From NCBI RefSeq assembly GCF_017639205.1, contig NZ_CP071139.1:4837001-4901000 (forward strand): a stretch of DNA of 64,000 nucleotides. Reading direction: 5' to 3'. Position numbers and translations under genes: made by a program. The DNA is from Streptomyces nojiriensis. Its GTDB lineage: Bacteria > Actinomycetota > Actinomycetes > Streptomycetales > Streptomycetaceae. Positions 41,671 to 49,858 of this stretch are shown here, one piece after another. Positions within the stretch are counted from its first letter, which is position 1. The number at the start of each line of letters is the position of its first letter. Below the pieces are notes generated by a model. The model saw only the letters and a list, made by a program, of their open reading frames with translations, searched no databases and was not told the DNA's origin.

Positions 41671-42081
41671 ATGGACATCAGCATTCACATGAGCACCCTC
41701 CCGCAGGACGACCCGGACGCCGCCGTCGCCTTCTACCGCGACGTCCTCGGCTTCGAGGTCCGCAGCGATGTCGGCCAGGGCAAGATGCGCTGGATCACGG
41801 TCGGCCCCGCCGGCCAGCCCGGCACGTCCATCCTCCTCGCCCCGCCGGCCGTGGACCCCGGTGTCACCGAGGCGGAGCGCCGCACCATCGCCGAGATGAT
41901 GGCGAAGGGCACCTACGGCTGGATCCTCCTCGCCACCAAGAACCTCGACAGCACCTTCGAGAAGATCCAGGCCGGCGACGCCGAAGTGGTCCAGGAGCCG
42001 ACCGAGCAGCCGTACGGCGTCCGCGACTGCGCCTTCCGCGACCCCGCGGGCAACCTGATCCGCATCCAAGAGCTCCGCTGA
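41671..42081 (+). CDS. VOC (glyoxalase/bleomycin-resistance-like) family protein
   Basis: 136-aa vicinal-oxygen-chelate protein: two beta-alpha-beta-beta-beta modules with AVAFYRDVLGFEVRSDVG and GVRDCAFRDPAGNLIRIQELR; the final Glu of the metal site is in the RIQE position. Small stand-alone VOC proteins are dioxygenases, isomerases or drug-binding proteins; substrate unknown. A GTG at 41662 would add three residues. Followed by an AraC gene after 37 bp. Confidence 0.9.
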   Translation: MDISIHMSTLPQDDPDAAVAFYRDVLGFEVRSDVGQGKMRWITVGPAGQPGTSILLAPPAVDPGVTEAERRTIAEMMAKGTYGWILLATKNLDSTFEKIQAGDAEVVQEPTEQPYGVRDCAFRDPAGNLIRIQELR

Positions 42082-42118
42082 GCGCCCGCATCGACGGAAT
42101 CGACGAAGGGGGTCCACC

Positions 42119-42556
42119 ATGTGCCGTCCCGCGTGGCGACAGGCACTGATCGAGGCAGCGCACCTGAAGGACCTGGCGCGGCTGCGCCGCGTCCGGGACC
42201 GGATCGACCGGGAGTACGCGCGCCCGCTGGACGTCGAGGAGCTCGCCCGCGCCGCGGACATGGCGGCCGGGCACCTCGGCCGCCGGTTCCGGCTCGCCTA
42301 CGGTGCCTCCCCGTACGCCTATCTGACGGCGCGCCGCATCGAGCGCGCGACGGCCCTGCTGCGCGGTGGCGGCCTCGGCGTCGACGAGGTCCGCCGCGCC
42401 GTGGGCTGCCCGACGCCGGGCATCTTCAGCACCCGCTTCACCGAGCTGGTCGGCATGGCGCCCGGCGCCTATCCGCGCGCCGTCCGATCGCCCGCGGCTC
42501 CGGCCGAACCGGTCAGGATCCGAGAAGCTTCCGCCCCGGCCCCGGAACTGGCGTGA
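42119..42556 (+). CDS. AraC family transcriptional regulator (DNA-binding domain only)
   Basis: 145-aa protein that is little more than the double helix-turn-helix AraC domain (LDVEELARAADMAAGHLGRRFRLAYGASPYAYLTARRIERATALL and GVDEVRRAVGCPTPGIFSTRFTELVGMAPGAYP). AAGGGGG precedes the ATG. It sits between two VOC genes that share an upstream element, and the second element lies inside its own 3' end, so it probably controls both. Confidence 0.92.
   Translation: MCRPAWRQALIEAAHLKDLARLRRVRDRIDREYARPLDVEELARAADMAAGHLGRRFRLAYGASPYAYLTARRIERATALLRGGGLGVDEVRRAVGCPTPGIFSTRFTELVGMAPGAYPRAVRSPAAPAEPVRIREASAPAPELA
42511..42528 (+). promoter_or_regulatory. Conserved 18-bp element (copy 2), inside the araC-type gene
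   Basis: GGTCAGGATCCGAGAAGC differs from copy 1 at a single base and lies 34 bp before the ATG of the truncated VOC gene at 42562, the same spacing as copy 1. Confidence 0.7.
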
Positions 42557-42561
42557 TGTTC

Positions 42562-42665
42562 ATGGCCTCCCCCGAAACCTTCACCCTCGAGGTGGCCGAC
42601 ACCACCGCCGCCCGCCACTTCTACGGCGCCTTCGCTCCGGGCGCGGAGGTCCGCCTGCGGGCCTC
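42562..42665 (+). pseudogene. Truncated VOC-family gene
   Basis: The reading frame MASPETFTLEVADTTAARHFY then GAFAPGAEVRLRASEAP matches the first strand-helix of a VOC protein (TFTLEV.D...A..FY). The match stops near 42665; the rest of the gene is absent and the sequence continues as the antisense of a response-regulator remnant. Probably the second VOC gene of this module, truncated by deletion. Confidence 0.6.
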
Positions 42666-42689
42666 GGAAGCCCCGAGGGCCGGGCGGGG

Positions 42690-42945
42690 ATCGGTCCGCG
42701 TCAGACCGGCCCGGTGGGCGAGGACGGCGGCCTGGACCCGGTTCTCCACGCCGAGCTTGCCGAGGATCGCGCTGACGTGGTCCTTGGCGCCGACAGCACG
42801 GTCCCCCCGGCCGCGATCAACCGCACCGAGTGGATGAGCTCGTCGGGCGCGGTGTCCTTGAGCAGGAACCCCGACGCGCCGGAGCCCGTGGCCCGTGCGA
42901 CGTCCTCGTCCGCGGAGAAGGCGGTGAGCACGGCGCCCGCGGGCC
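42690..42945 (-). pseudogene. Remnant of a LuxR/NarL-type response regulator
   Basis: Minus strand. One frame encodes the end of a receiver domain (VLTAFSADEDVARATGSGA then GFLLKDTAPDELIHSVRLI and AAGGTVLSA); a second frame continues with the end of a LuxR helix-turn-helix (KDHVSAILGKLGVENRVQAA then VLAHRAGL). About 50 residues of linker and first HTH helices are missing at the junction near 42785-42800, as are the start of the receiver and any start codon. A decayed fragment. Confidence 0.75.
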
Positions 42946-42987
42946 GGCGCGGCGCGGGGGACGTGCGGGAGGCTCCGGGTCCCCTCC

Positions 42988-43020
42988 GGCGGACGGCGGA
43001 CGGCGGACGGCGGACGGCGG
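42988..43020. repeat. 7-bp tandem repeat (GGCGGAC)n
   Basis: Four exact copies of GGCGGAC plus a partial fifth, between the response-regulator remnant and the alpha/beta-hydrolase stop. Part of a non-coding, decayed stretch (42666-43041). Confidence 0.9.
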
Positions 43021-43041
43021 CCGCCGGCCGTGGACCGGGCC

Positions 43042-43875
43042 TCAGGCGCTCTCCCGGATGAAACGGCGCAACTCCGCGCAGAGGGCACCGGGATTGTCCA
43101 GCTGGACGAGAGTGCCCGCCCCGGGGATCTCCACGTACCGCCCCTGCGGCAGCAGTTCGGCCAGCCGGCGGCCCGTGGCGGGCGGCATCATGCGGTCCTC
43201 GGCTCCCCAGGCGACCAGCGCGGGCCGGTCGAATTCCGCGAGCCTCCTCGCGGCCTCGAGGTAGGTGTCCTTCCGGGTGCTGCGCACGAACTTGGCGAGA
43301 TCCCGACGGATCGCACGCCGGCTGAGCAGGGGCCCGTACCAGCGCCGGACCAGCGCGTACGGGATCGGCCGCCGTGCCATCCCGCCCAGCGAGCTCCCCA
43401 TTCGTACGAGGAAGGGGACGCGGAAGGACTGCAGCAGCAGGAACAGGCCGCCCGGGACCCGGGCGGCCGCGTGCAGGGTCCTGCCCTGGATGCCCGGCGG
43501 ATAGTTCTCCAGCGCCTCGCACGAGGTGAGCACCAGGCGGCCGACGCGTTCGTCGCGCACGCCCACCAGCAGCTGGGCCGTGCCCGCGTCGTTCTGGACC
43601 AGGGTGACGTCGCGCAGGCCGAGGCGCTCCAGGAACTCGGCCAGGAGCGCGGCGACCCCGTGCGCCGAGAGGTCCGCGTCCGGCCGCATCGGCCTGCGGT
43701 GGCCGCCTATCGGCAGTACGGGCACCACCACCCGGAAATCGGCCCGCAGTTCCCGTACCACGTGGTCCCAGACCGACTCGTCGAACCCGAGCCCGTGGAC
43801 GAGCACCACGACCTCGCCGTCGCCGCCCGTGTCCGTGAAGTCGATGACGCCTGCGCTGAGTTCGATCTCGGGCAA
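43042..43875 (-). CDS. Alpha/beta hydrolase, Asp-nucleophile-like, His missing
   Basis: 277-aa soluble alpha/beta hydrolase. Oxyanion motif VVLVHGLGFDESVW; nucleophile elbow TLVQNDAGTAQ with Asp in place of Ser, as in haloalkane dehalogenases/epoxide hydrolases; acid region VAWGAEDRMMPP. The position of the catalytic His (usually GAGHF/W before ..E.P) reads IPGAGTLVQLDNP, so the His is absent and turnover by the usual mechanism is doubtful. Divergent from a TetR gene whose operator lies in between. Confidence 0.88.
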   Translation of the reverse strand: MPEIELSAGVIDFTDTGGDGEVVVLVHGLGFDESVWDHVVRELRADFRVVVPVLPIGGHRRPMRPDADLSAHGVAALLAEFLERLGLRDVTLVQNDAGTAQLLVGVRDERVGRLVLTSCEALENYPPGIQGRTLHAAARVPGGLFLLLQSFRVPFLVRMGSSLGGMARRPIPYALVRRWYGPLLSRRAIRRDLAKFVRSTRKDTYLEAARRLAEFDRPALVAWGAEDRMMPPATGRRLAELLPQGRYVEIPGAGTLVQLDNPGALCAELRRFIRESA

Positions 43876-43888
43876 GGGACTACCTCCG

Positions 43889-43908
43889 ACTAGATAGACC
43901 GATCTAGT
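43889..43908. promoter_or_regulatory. Probable TetR operator
   Basis: ACTAGAT (43889-43895) and ATCTAGT (43902-43908) are perfect 7-bp arms around a 6-base spacer, in the 48-bp gap between the divergent hydrolase and TetR genes. AT-rich in GC-rich surroundings. Confidence 0.8.
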
Positions 43909-43923
43909 GAGAGACTATCGAGC

Positions 43924-44525
43924 GTGAGAACCACGGGCGACACCAGAGCGCGCATCGTCACCGCCGCGACCGAGCTGTTCCGGCGCCAGGGCTACGCCGC
44001 CAGCGGTATGAAGCAGATCGTCGCGGCGGCCGACGCCCCGTACGGCTCGGCCTACCACTTCTTCCCCGGCGGCAAATCCCAGCTCGGCGAGGAGGTGATC
44101 CGCACGTCGGGTGCGGCCTACCTGGAACTGATCGCCGACCTCTTCCCCCGGCGGAGGCCGCGGACATGGCGGCCGTCACCCGCGACGCGTTCACGGCCGC
44201 GGCACAGACCCTGCGCGAGCTCGACTTCACCGATCCCTGCCCGCTCGCCACCATCGCGCTGGAGGTGGCCGGCACCCATGAACCGCTGCGCCTGGCCACC
44301 GCCGAGGTCTTCGCGAGCTGGACGGACCGCCTCGCCGCCTTCTACCGCGCCGGCGGTATCGCCGGGCCCGCCGCGCACGAGACCGCGAGCTCGGTGCTCG
44401 CCCTGCTGGAGGGCGCGTTCATGCTCGGCCGTGCCGCGCGGAGCACCGGTCCGGTCCTGGCCGCGGCCAAGGCCGCGGCGGCCGTCGTCCGTGCGGCGCA
44501 GTCCGACGCGCAGTTCGACGTGTAG
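43924..44525 (+). pseudogene. TetR family regulator, split by a one-base frameshift
   Basis: N-terminal helix-turn-helix (ATELFRRQGYAASGMKQIVAAADAPYGSAYHFFPGGKSQLGEEVI) is in one frame to 44148; the ligand-binding part (DMAAVTRDAFTAAAQTLREL...RAAQSDAQFDV) continues in another. Adding one C to the run TTCCCCCGG (44143-44151) joins them as LFPPAEAADMAAV, giving about 200 aa, the normal length. The gene is therefore either recently inactivated or affected by a homopolymer miscount. Divergent from the hydrolase it probably represses. Confidence 0.85.
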
Positions 44526-44560
44526 GGCACTCGGTCGGGGCGTCCGGGACGGGTGCGGGG

Positions 44561-45025
44561 TCAGTCGCGGGCCGGCGTTCTCAGCGCGGTGAAGATCAGG
44601 AGCGCGAACGCGACGACGGCGGCGGCGGTGCGGATGTCGTTGAACATCTCCCAGTGCCGCAGGATCTCGTGGTGATCGGCCGGGGCCGAGCCGTGCGCCC
44701 ACTCCTTGATCCGGCTGTTGATCGGGACGTTGCCGAACCGGGTGACCAGGAGGGACGTCAGGGCCAGCAGGCCGGCCCCGCCCGCGAGCAGCCGCGTACG
44801 GCCACGGCTCACGGCGGTGAGGGCCAGCGAGCTGACGATCGACACGCCCATCGCCGCCTGCATGGTGATGCCGTTCATCTTCATCAGTTCGGTGTGGAAC
44901 GACAGCCGTATGTCGAGCGGTACCGCGTTGAAGGTGGGTACGAGGTTGGCCGCCCCGTAGCCGAACGCGCCGGCGAGGAGTCCGGTGGAGAGGAGGGCGA
45001 GGCCCAGCAGAAGGCGTGTGCGCAT
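44561..45025 (-). CDS. DUF1772-type membrane protein
   Basis: 154-aa protein with four hydrophobic helices (LLLGLALLSTGLLAGAFGYG, ITMQAAMGVSIVSSLALTAV, LLAGGAGLLALTSLLVTR, IRTAAAVVAFALLIFTAL) and the DUF1772 signatures NVPINSRIKEW and HWEMFNDIRTAA. The family includes anthrone oxygenases and uncharacterised membrane proteins. GGAG lies about 10 bases before the ATG. Upstream (45058-45100) is a run of GGGC/GGGT simple repeat. Confidence 0.82.
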   Translation of the reverse strand: MRTRLLLGLALLSTGLLAGAFGYGAANLVPTFNAVPLDIRLSFHTELMKMNGITMQAAMGVSIVSSLALTAVSRGRTRLLAGGAGLLALTSLLVTRFGNVPINSRIKEWAHGSAPADHHEILRHWEMFNDIRTAAAVVAFALLIFTALRTPARD

Positions 45026-45226
45026 GTTCGTCGGCTCCTGTGCGTCGGTGCTCACGGCGGGCGGGCGGGCGGGCGGGTGGGCTGGCCGGCGGGCGGGTGC
45101 GGGCGGCGGCATGCCTGTGCACCAGGGTCCGCGCTGCCCCGCGCCAAGTCCAAGAGGAAGTCCTTCTCGCAAGCAGAAGGACCGGCTATCGGGGCCCTGC
45201 CCCCGGGGCGGCGCGCAGGAGCCGCG

Positions 45227-46174
45227 TCACTTGCCGTCGGAGAAGTTGTGCACGCCCCACCAGCCCGTGGAGTCGTGGTAGAGGCCCACGCCGACCTCGG
45301 TGAAGTCCGGGTTGACCTGCGCCTTGTAGTGCCCGGAGCTGTGGCGCCACATCGACTGGAACTTCTCCGCGGCTTCCTGGGCGGTCATCGAGGCATCGCT
45401 GAACCAGACGATGTTCTCGCCGGTCCAGGTGCGCGAGCCCGTCTTCAGGTACGCGCGGTCCGCCGACGAGGAGTGGGCGAACCCGTTCTTGCTCATGTGC
45501 TCGGCCCACTTGCGGGCGAAATCGCTGAGGTCCTGCTTGAGCGCGAGCGGAGGCCGGCCGACGGCGGCACGCTCGTTGTTGAGCAGCTGCAGGGACAGCG
45601 ACTGGGCCGTTGCGACGTCCTGCGTCGAGGTACGGGCGCCGGGCACCTTGGGGTCCGGTCCCGTCGGCCCGCTCCCCGAAGTGCCGCGGGTCGGCGGCGC
45701 GGTGGGCTTGGCGGCGCGTTCCGTGGCCGGGGCTCCGGAGCGCTGCTCCGCGTCCTTCGCCTGCGCGGCGGGAGCGGACGCGGGCGCGGGGGCCGATGCG
45801 GGTGCGGACGCGGCGGCGCTCGGGCTCGCCGTCCCGTCGGCCGCCGACGGGTCGCCGGCGGCGGTCGCGGACGCCGCTGCGGCCGGCGGGCCGTCCACCG
45901 CGTCCGGCCGGCCGGCGAGTGCGGAGGGGGCGCCCGTCGCCGCGGTGCGTTCCGGGGCCCCACCGGATATGAGGGCGTAGCCGCTCCCGACCCCGGCCAG
46001 CAGGACCACGGCGGCCGCCGCCATCAGGGGGGTCCGGCGACGGCCCCTGCGGTGGCCGCCGGCCGCCCGGCCCGCGGCGCGCGCCCGCCCGCGCCGGCCC
46101 GACCGCGAACCGGCACCGTCCACGTTCGCGTCCGCGTCCGCGCCGTACGTGAACTCATCGTCGTGATCCCGCAT
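45227..46174 (-). CDS. Membrane-anchored or secreted CAP (SCP/PR1) domain protein
   Basis: 315-aa protein. Cytosolic Arg/Gly-rich N-terminus (to about 50), one membrane helix (LMAAAAVVLLAGVGSGYALI), a long Ala/Pro/Ser linker (about 75-190), and a C-terminal CAP domain: LQLLNNERAAVGRPPLALKQDLSDFARKWAEHM, HSSSADRAYLKTGSRTWTGENI, HSSGHYKAQVNPDFTEVGVGL. The His/Glu residues of the CAP cavity are present (HSS, GEN, GHY). Bacterial CAP proteins are extracellular, often Ca- or cell-wall-related; exact role unknown. GAGGAG precedes the ATG. Confidence 0.9.
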   Translation of the reverse strand: MRDHDDEFTYGADADANVDGAGSRSGRRGRARAAGRAAGGHRRGRRRTPLMAAAAVVLLAGVGSGYALISGGAPERTAATGAPSALAGRPDAVDGPPAAAASATAAGDPSAADGTASPSAAASAPASAPAPASAPAAQAKDAEQRSGAPATERAAKPTAPPTRGTSGSGPTGPDPKVPGARTSTQDVATAQSLSLQLLNNERAAVGRPPLALKQDLSDFARKWAEHMSKNGFAHSSSADRAYLKTGSRTWTGENIVWFSDASMTAQEAAEKFQSMWRHSSGHYKAQVNPDFTEVGVGLYHDSTGWWGVHNFSDGK

Positions 46175-46252
46175 CGCATCTCCTCGAAGGTGACGGCCCA
46201 CCTGGCCTGACACTGAAGGAGACCCGTGAGGCGCGCGGCGATAACACCTTTC

Positions 46253-47821
46253 TCACAGGAAAGTGCGGCGGCCCGGGCCGAACCACCGCGACAGTGCGTC
46301 GGCGAGCCCGTCCCCGTCCCCGGCTCCCGCTGCCCAGGCGACGATTCCGTCGGGGCGTACGAGCAGCCCGGCCGGCTCCGGTCCGTCCGGGCAGGCAGCG
46401 GTGACGACCCGCACGCGCTCGCCGTACCCCCGGGCGTGCGCCCTGAGACCCGCGTCGTCGGCGAGGTCGAGGAGGAGTGCCCGCCCGTCGTGAAGCAGGT
46501 CCGCGAGGCGCGTCCCGTCGGTGAACGCGAGGTCCGGGGCGCTGCGGCCGACCAGCGGATGGCTGCCGGGAAGGTCGTACCGGTGCGAGACGCCGGAGAT
46601 CTTCTTGGCGAAATAGGTGGTGCCGGCGACCGATTCGGCCAGCTCGGCGACGACCTGGCGCAGCGCCTGGGCCTGTGGTTCCGGCCGCATCAACGCGACT
46701 TGCGCCCTGGTCCATTCGAGCACCCATGCCCCGATCGGGTGCCGTTCGGCGGTGTACGAGTCCAGCAGCCCTTCCGGTGCCCGGCCGCGTACGACCGCGG
46801 CGAGTTTCCAGCCGAGGTTCATCGCGTCCCCGATCCCGAGGTTCAGCCCCTGGCCGCCGAACGGCGAGTGGACGTGCGCGGCGTCGCCCGCCAGGAGGAC
46901 CCGGCCCGCGCGGTAGTCGGCCGCCTGGCGCGCGTGGTCGGTGAAGCGGGTGGCGGTGCGCACCCCGGTGATCGTGACCTCGGCCCCCGAGACACGTCGC
47001 AGACTCGCCTGCAACTGCTCCGCGGTGACCGGCGCTTCCCGGTCGGCCGGCGGCCCGTCGAACTCGACGGTGAGGATGCGGCCGGGCATCGGCCCGTGCA
47101 CGTACATCCCGGTGTGCGTGTGGTTCCAGCCGGGCCGGAGGGCCTCGGACCCGGTCATCTCGACGAGCGCCTGGTGACCGGTGATCTGCGGATCCGTACC
47201 GGGGAAGGCGAAACCGGCGAGTTTGCGCACCGTGCTGCGGCCGCCGTCGCAGCCCACGAGCCAGTGCGCACGGATCACCTCGCCGGATCCGTCGGCTGCC
47301 GGGGCCACGCGGACCTCGATTCCGCCGTCGACCGTGTGGAATCCCGTCAACTCGGTGCCGCCGCGCACCTCGATGCCGAGCTCGCGGGCGCGCTCGGTGA
47401 GGAGCCGCTCGATCTCCTGCTGCGGTACGTGGCCGATGTCCTTTGCGGGACCGGCGTTCACGAAGTCCGGGTCGGCCGGGTCCAGCAGCTCCCCGCGCAG
47501 CATGATCCCGGCGAAGTGCCCGGCGAACCCGGCCGGTGCGCGGGGAGGTCGTCCGCTTCCCCCGGTCCCCTGCTGTTCGCGTACGAACGCCCGGAACCGC
47601 TCGACGGAGCGCTGCTGGACCTCGGCCAGCGCGGGCAGCATGCCGCGCCGGTAGAAGGCCTCGGCGGTCGGTGTGCTGATCCACCCCGCCTTGATGGTCC
47701 GGTCCGCTTCGGTGCGCCGCTCGACCACCACCACGCTCGCGCCGCCGAGCCGGAGCTCGCAGGCAAGCATCAGTCCCACCGGGCCGCCCCCGGCCACCAC
47801 TACGTCAAAGTCCGAGTTCAT
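46253..47821 (-). CDS. FAD-dependent aromatic monooxygenase
   Basis: 522-aa group A flavin hydroxylase (PHBH fold; pentachlorophenol/rifampicin-monooxygenase-like). Rossmann motif VVVAGGGPVGLMLACELRLGG at the N-terminus, DG motif VGCDGGRSTVRK, and the FAD/NADPH motif GDAAHVHSPFGGQGLNLGIGD. The C-terminal thioredoxin-like domain typical of these enzymes follows (about 390-522). Start at 47821; an ATG at 47839 is possible. Divergent from a TetR gene, so likely induced by an aromatic compound or drug. Confidence 0.93.
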   Translation of the reverse strand: MNSDFDVVVAGGGPVGLMLACELRLGGASVVVVERRTEADRTIKAGWISTPTAEAFYRRGMLPALAEVQQRSVERFRAFVREQQGTGGSGRPPRAPAGFAGHFAGIMLRGELLDPADPDFVNAGPAKDIGHVPQQEIERLLTERARELGIEVRGGTELTGFHTVDGGIEVRVAPAADGSGEVIRAHWLVGCDGGRSTVRKLAGFAFPGTDPQITGHQALVEMTGSEALRPGWNHTHTGMYVHGPMPGRILTVEFDGPPADREAPVTAEQLQASLRRVSGAEVTITGVRTATRFTDHARQAADYRAGRVLLAGDAAHVHSPFGGQGLNLGIGDAMNLGWKLAAVVRGRAPEGLLDSYTAERHPIGAWVLEWTRAQVALMRPEPQAQALRQVVAELAESVAGTTYFAKKISGVSHRYDLPGSHPLVGRSAPDLAFTDGTRLADLLHDGRALLLDLADDAGLRAHARGYGERVRVVTAACPDGPEPAGLLVRPDGIVAWAAGAGDGDGLADALSRWFGPGRRTFL

Positions 47822-47830
47822 GGAGTTCAC

Positions 47831-47862
47831 TTTAGTCACTAAAACTTTGGAGTGGCTATAGT
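47831..47862. promoter_or_regulatory. Divergent control region: small palindrome and -10 element
   Basis: TTTAGTCACTAAA (47831-47843) is a palindrome with 6-bp arms in the 47-bp gap between the monooxygenase and TetR genes, a likely TetR operator. TATAGT at 47857-47862 lies 7 bases before the TetR GTG, suggesting a leaderless TetR mRNA. Confidence 0.65.
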
Positions 47863-47868
47863 GTCACC

Positions 47869-48540
47869 GTGACCGAGGAAACTGAGAGGCGTGGCTCCGG
47901 AGAGCGCGTGGCCGACCGGGCGTTGACCTTGCGGGAGCGCAAGAAGCGCGAGACCCGGCAGCGGATCTCCGACGAGGCGACGATGCTGTTCGCGGCGCGC
48001 GGCTTCGACCAGGTGACCGTGGCGGAGGTCGCCAAGGCCGCCCATGTCTCCACGATGACGGTCTTCAACCACTTCCCCCGCAAGGAAGACCTCTTCCTGG
48101 ACCGGATCCCCGAAGCGGTCGAGCTCTTCACGGCAGCGGTACGCAACCGCCCGGCCGGCGAGTCCCCGTCGGCCGCCCTGCGCGCTCTGCTGCTCCGACT
48201 CCTGGACCAGCGCCATCCCCTGGCGGCGGTGAGCGACGACTTCCCGTACTTCTGGCGCATCGTGTTGGACTCGCCCGCCCTGCGGGCGCGGGCGCGCGAG
48301 GGTGTCGAGGAGGTGGAGCTCGCGCTGGGGGACGCGATGGCCGAGACCGCCCCGGAAGGCGACGGCCCCGGCACCCGCCTCGCGGCAGCACTGACCGTCG
48401 CCGCGTACCGGGCCGTCTACGTCGCGACGGCCCAACGCCTGCTGGCGGGCGAGCGCGCGGCCGATGTGGCCGAGGACCACCGGTCTCGTGTGAACGGCGC
48501 GTTCGACGCGCTGGAGCGTGCACTTCCCGGGTCCCGCTGA
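47869..48540 (+). CDS. TetR family transcriptional regulator
   Basis: 223-aa repressor. DNA-binding domain RQRISDEATMLFAARGFDQVTVAEVAKAAHVSTMTVFNHFPRKEDLFLD; variable C-terminal ligand domain. GTG start directly after a TATAGT element with no ribosome-binding site. Presumably represses the divergent flavin monooxygenase and responds to its substrate. Confidence 0.94.
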   Translation: MTEETERRGSGERVADRALTLRERKKRETRQRISDEATMLFAARGFDQVTVAEVAKAAHVSTMTVFNHFPRKEDLFLDRIPEAVELFTAAVRNRPAGESPSAALRALLLRLLDQRHPLAAVSDDFPYFWRIVLDSPALRARAREGVEEVELALGDAMAETAPEGDGPGTRLAAALTVAAYRAVYVATAQRLLAGERAADVAEDHRSRVNGAFDALERALPGSR

Positions 48541-48572
48541 CGCGGGCGTCGGCCGCGAGGCCGGCCGGTCCG

Positions 48573-48828
48573 GCCCAGGGCTTCTCGGCGGCCCGGCGGA
48601 GCAGGGCGACCGGCTGATCGACCCATGTCGACCCGGTCTTCGTTCGGCACGCCGGCGGACCTGTCCGGGATGGCCGAGGTCGATGTCCGCGGGCGCCCCC
48701 GCCCGCCGCAACGCGCGGCGGAGGTCCCGGGGCGACCATGCCCGGCCGCTCCGGCCTGTGACGCCGACCTCGCGCAACCCCCGGTGGTCGGGTGCGTGCA
48801 CGATGACCTGAGGCCCGCTGGGCGCCAT
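48573..48828 (-). pseudogene. Remnant of a Streptomyces membrane-protein gene
   Basis: Minus strand from the ATG at 48828: MAPSGPQVIVHAPDHRGLREV continuing into SGRAWSPRDLRRALRRAGAP and DIDLGHPGQV, which resembles the N-terminal cytosolic part of a conserved Streptomyces protein (...VHAPDHRGLREV...GRAWSLRDLRKILRRLGYP...). After GQV the matching residues (STWVDQPVALLRRAAE) are in another frame and the expected membrane domain is absent. The 360-bp gap between TetR and the CstR-like gene otherwise holds nothing. Identification rests on memory of the family. Confidence 0.45.
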
Positions 48829-48899
48829 GGCATCGTGGTGATCGGGCGACGACCGCGGCCCGGCTCCTGGAAGGGGCCGGGCCGTTTTCGGCGTGCCGG

Positions 48900-49196
<297 letters not shown>

Positions 49197-49202
49197 TCAA
49201 TG

Positions 49203-49217
49203 GTACCCCAGGGGGTA
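49203..49217 (-). promoter_or_regulatory. CstR/CsoR operator before the repressor gene
   Basis: TACCCCAGGGGGTAT: same half-sites (TACCCC/GGGGTA) as the two perfect palindromes upstream of the persulfide dioxygenase gene at 52464-52512. Located just upstream of the repressor gene, in the 55-bp gap after the rhodanese stop. Confidence 0.75.
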
Positions 49218-49221
49218 TCCG

Positions 49222-49812
49222 TCAGCGGGCGCGGAGGGCGGCGAGGGTGGCGTCGAGGTCGCCCTGGTGGGGGCGGTTGTGGGGGAGTCTGGCGAGGAGG
49301 GCCGCCATGCCGCAGGTGTTGGTGAGGGCCGAGTAGACCAGGCCGCCGGCGACACCCGCGGTGGCGAGGCGGAAGGCGGGGCGCAGACGGCCGAGGGTCA
49401 GGCCGGTCAGGACGACGGCGCCGGCGGTGAAGCGGACCTGGCGTTCCATGGCCCAGGGGGTGCGCCGGTCGTGGTCGGGGTGGTGCAGGGCGTGGCCGCC
49501 GTCCGTCCAGGCTCCGGTGCCTCCGGTGAGGGTGGTGGCGGTGATGCCGTGGTCGGCGAGGGTGGCGCGGGCCTTCTCGGCGCGGGTGCCCGAGGCGCAG
49601 ACGACGAGGATCTCGCTGCGGACGGCGGCATCGCGAAGATCGGGCAGGGCGCGGGCGAGGTGGTCGAGGGGGATGTTGAGGGCGCCGGGGAGGTGACCGG
49701 TGGCGTATTCGCCGGGGGTGCGGACGTCCAGGACGATCAGGTCGGGCAGGCGGCTGTGGGCCTGTTCGGCGTCGAGGGCGTGGCTGTGGGTGTGGGGGTG
49801 GGGGTGGGTCAT
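49222..49812 (-). CDS. Rhodanese plus DUF2892 membrane domain
   Basis: 196-aa fusion. A His-rich start (MTHPHPHTHSHALD) precedes a rhodanese domain with active-site Cys (VVCASGTRAEKA) and LDVRTPGEYATGHLPGALNIPLD, then a DUF2892-type membrane pair (FTAGAVVLTGLTLGRL, TAGVAGGLVYSALTNTCGMAALLARLPHN). Transfers sulfane sulfur; the membrane part may handle sulfide/thiosulfate. 46 bp after the TauE gene, same operon as the sulfur genes. Confidence 0.9.
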   Translation of the reverse strand: MTHPHPHTHSHALDAEQAHSRLPDLIVLDVRTPGEYATGHLPGALNIPLDHLARALPDLRDAAVRSEILVVCASGTRAEKARATLADHGITATTLTGGTGAWTDGGHALHHPDHDRRTPWAMERQVRFTAGAVVLTGLTLGRLRPAFRLATAGVAGGLVYSALTNTCGMAALLARLPHNRPHQGDLDATLAALRAR

Positions 49813-49858
49813 GGTGCTGTGTTCCGTCCTTGTCGGAAGGGGGGGCGGGTCCGCGGGG

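Noticed and set aside
42988-43020. Possible CRISPR-like short repeat
   Set aside because: Seven-bp units directly abutting, without spacers; a simple tandem repeat.
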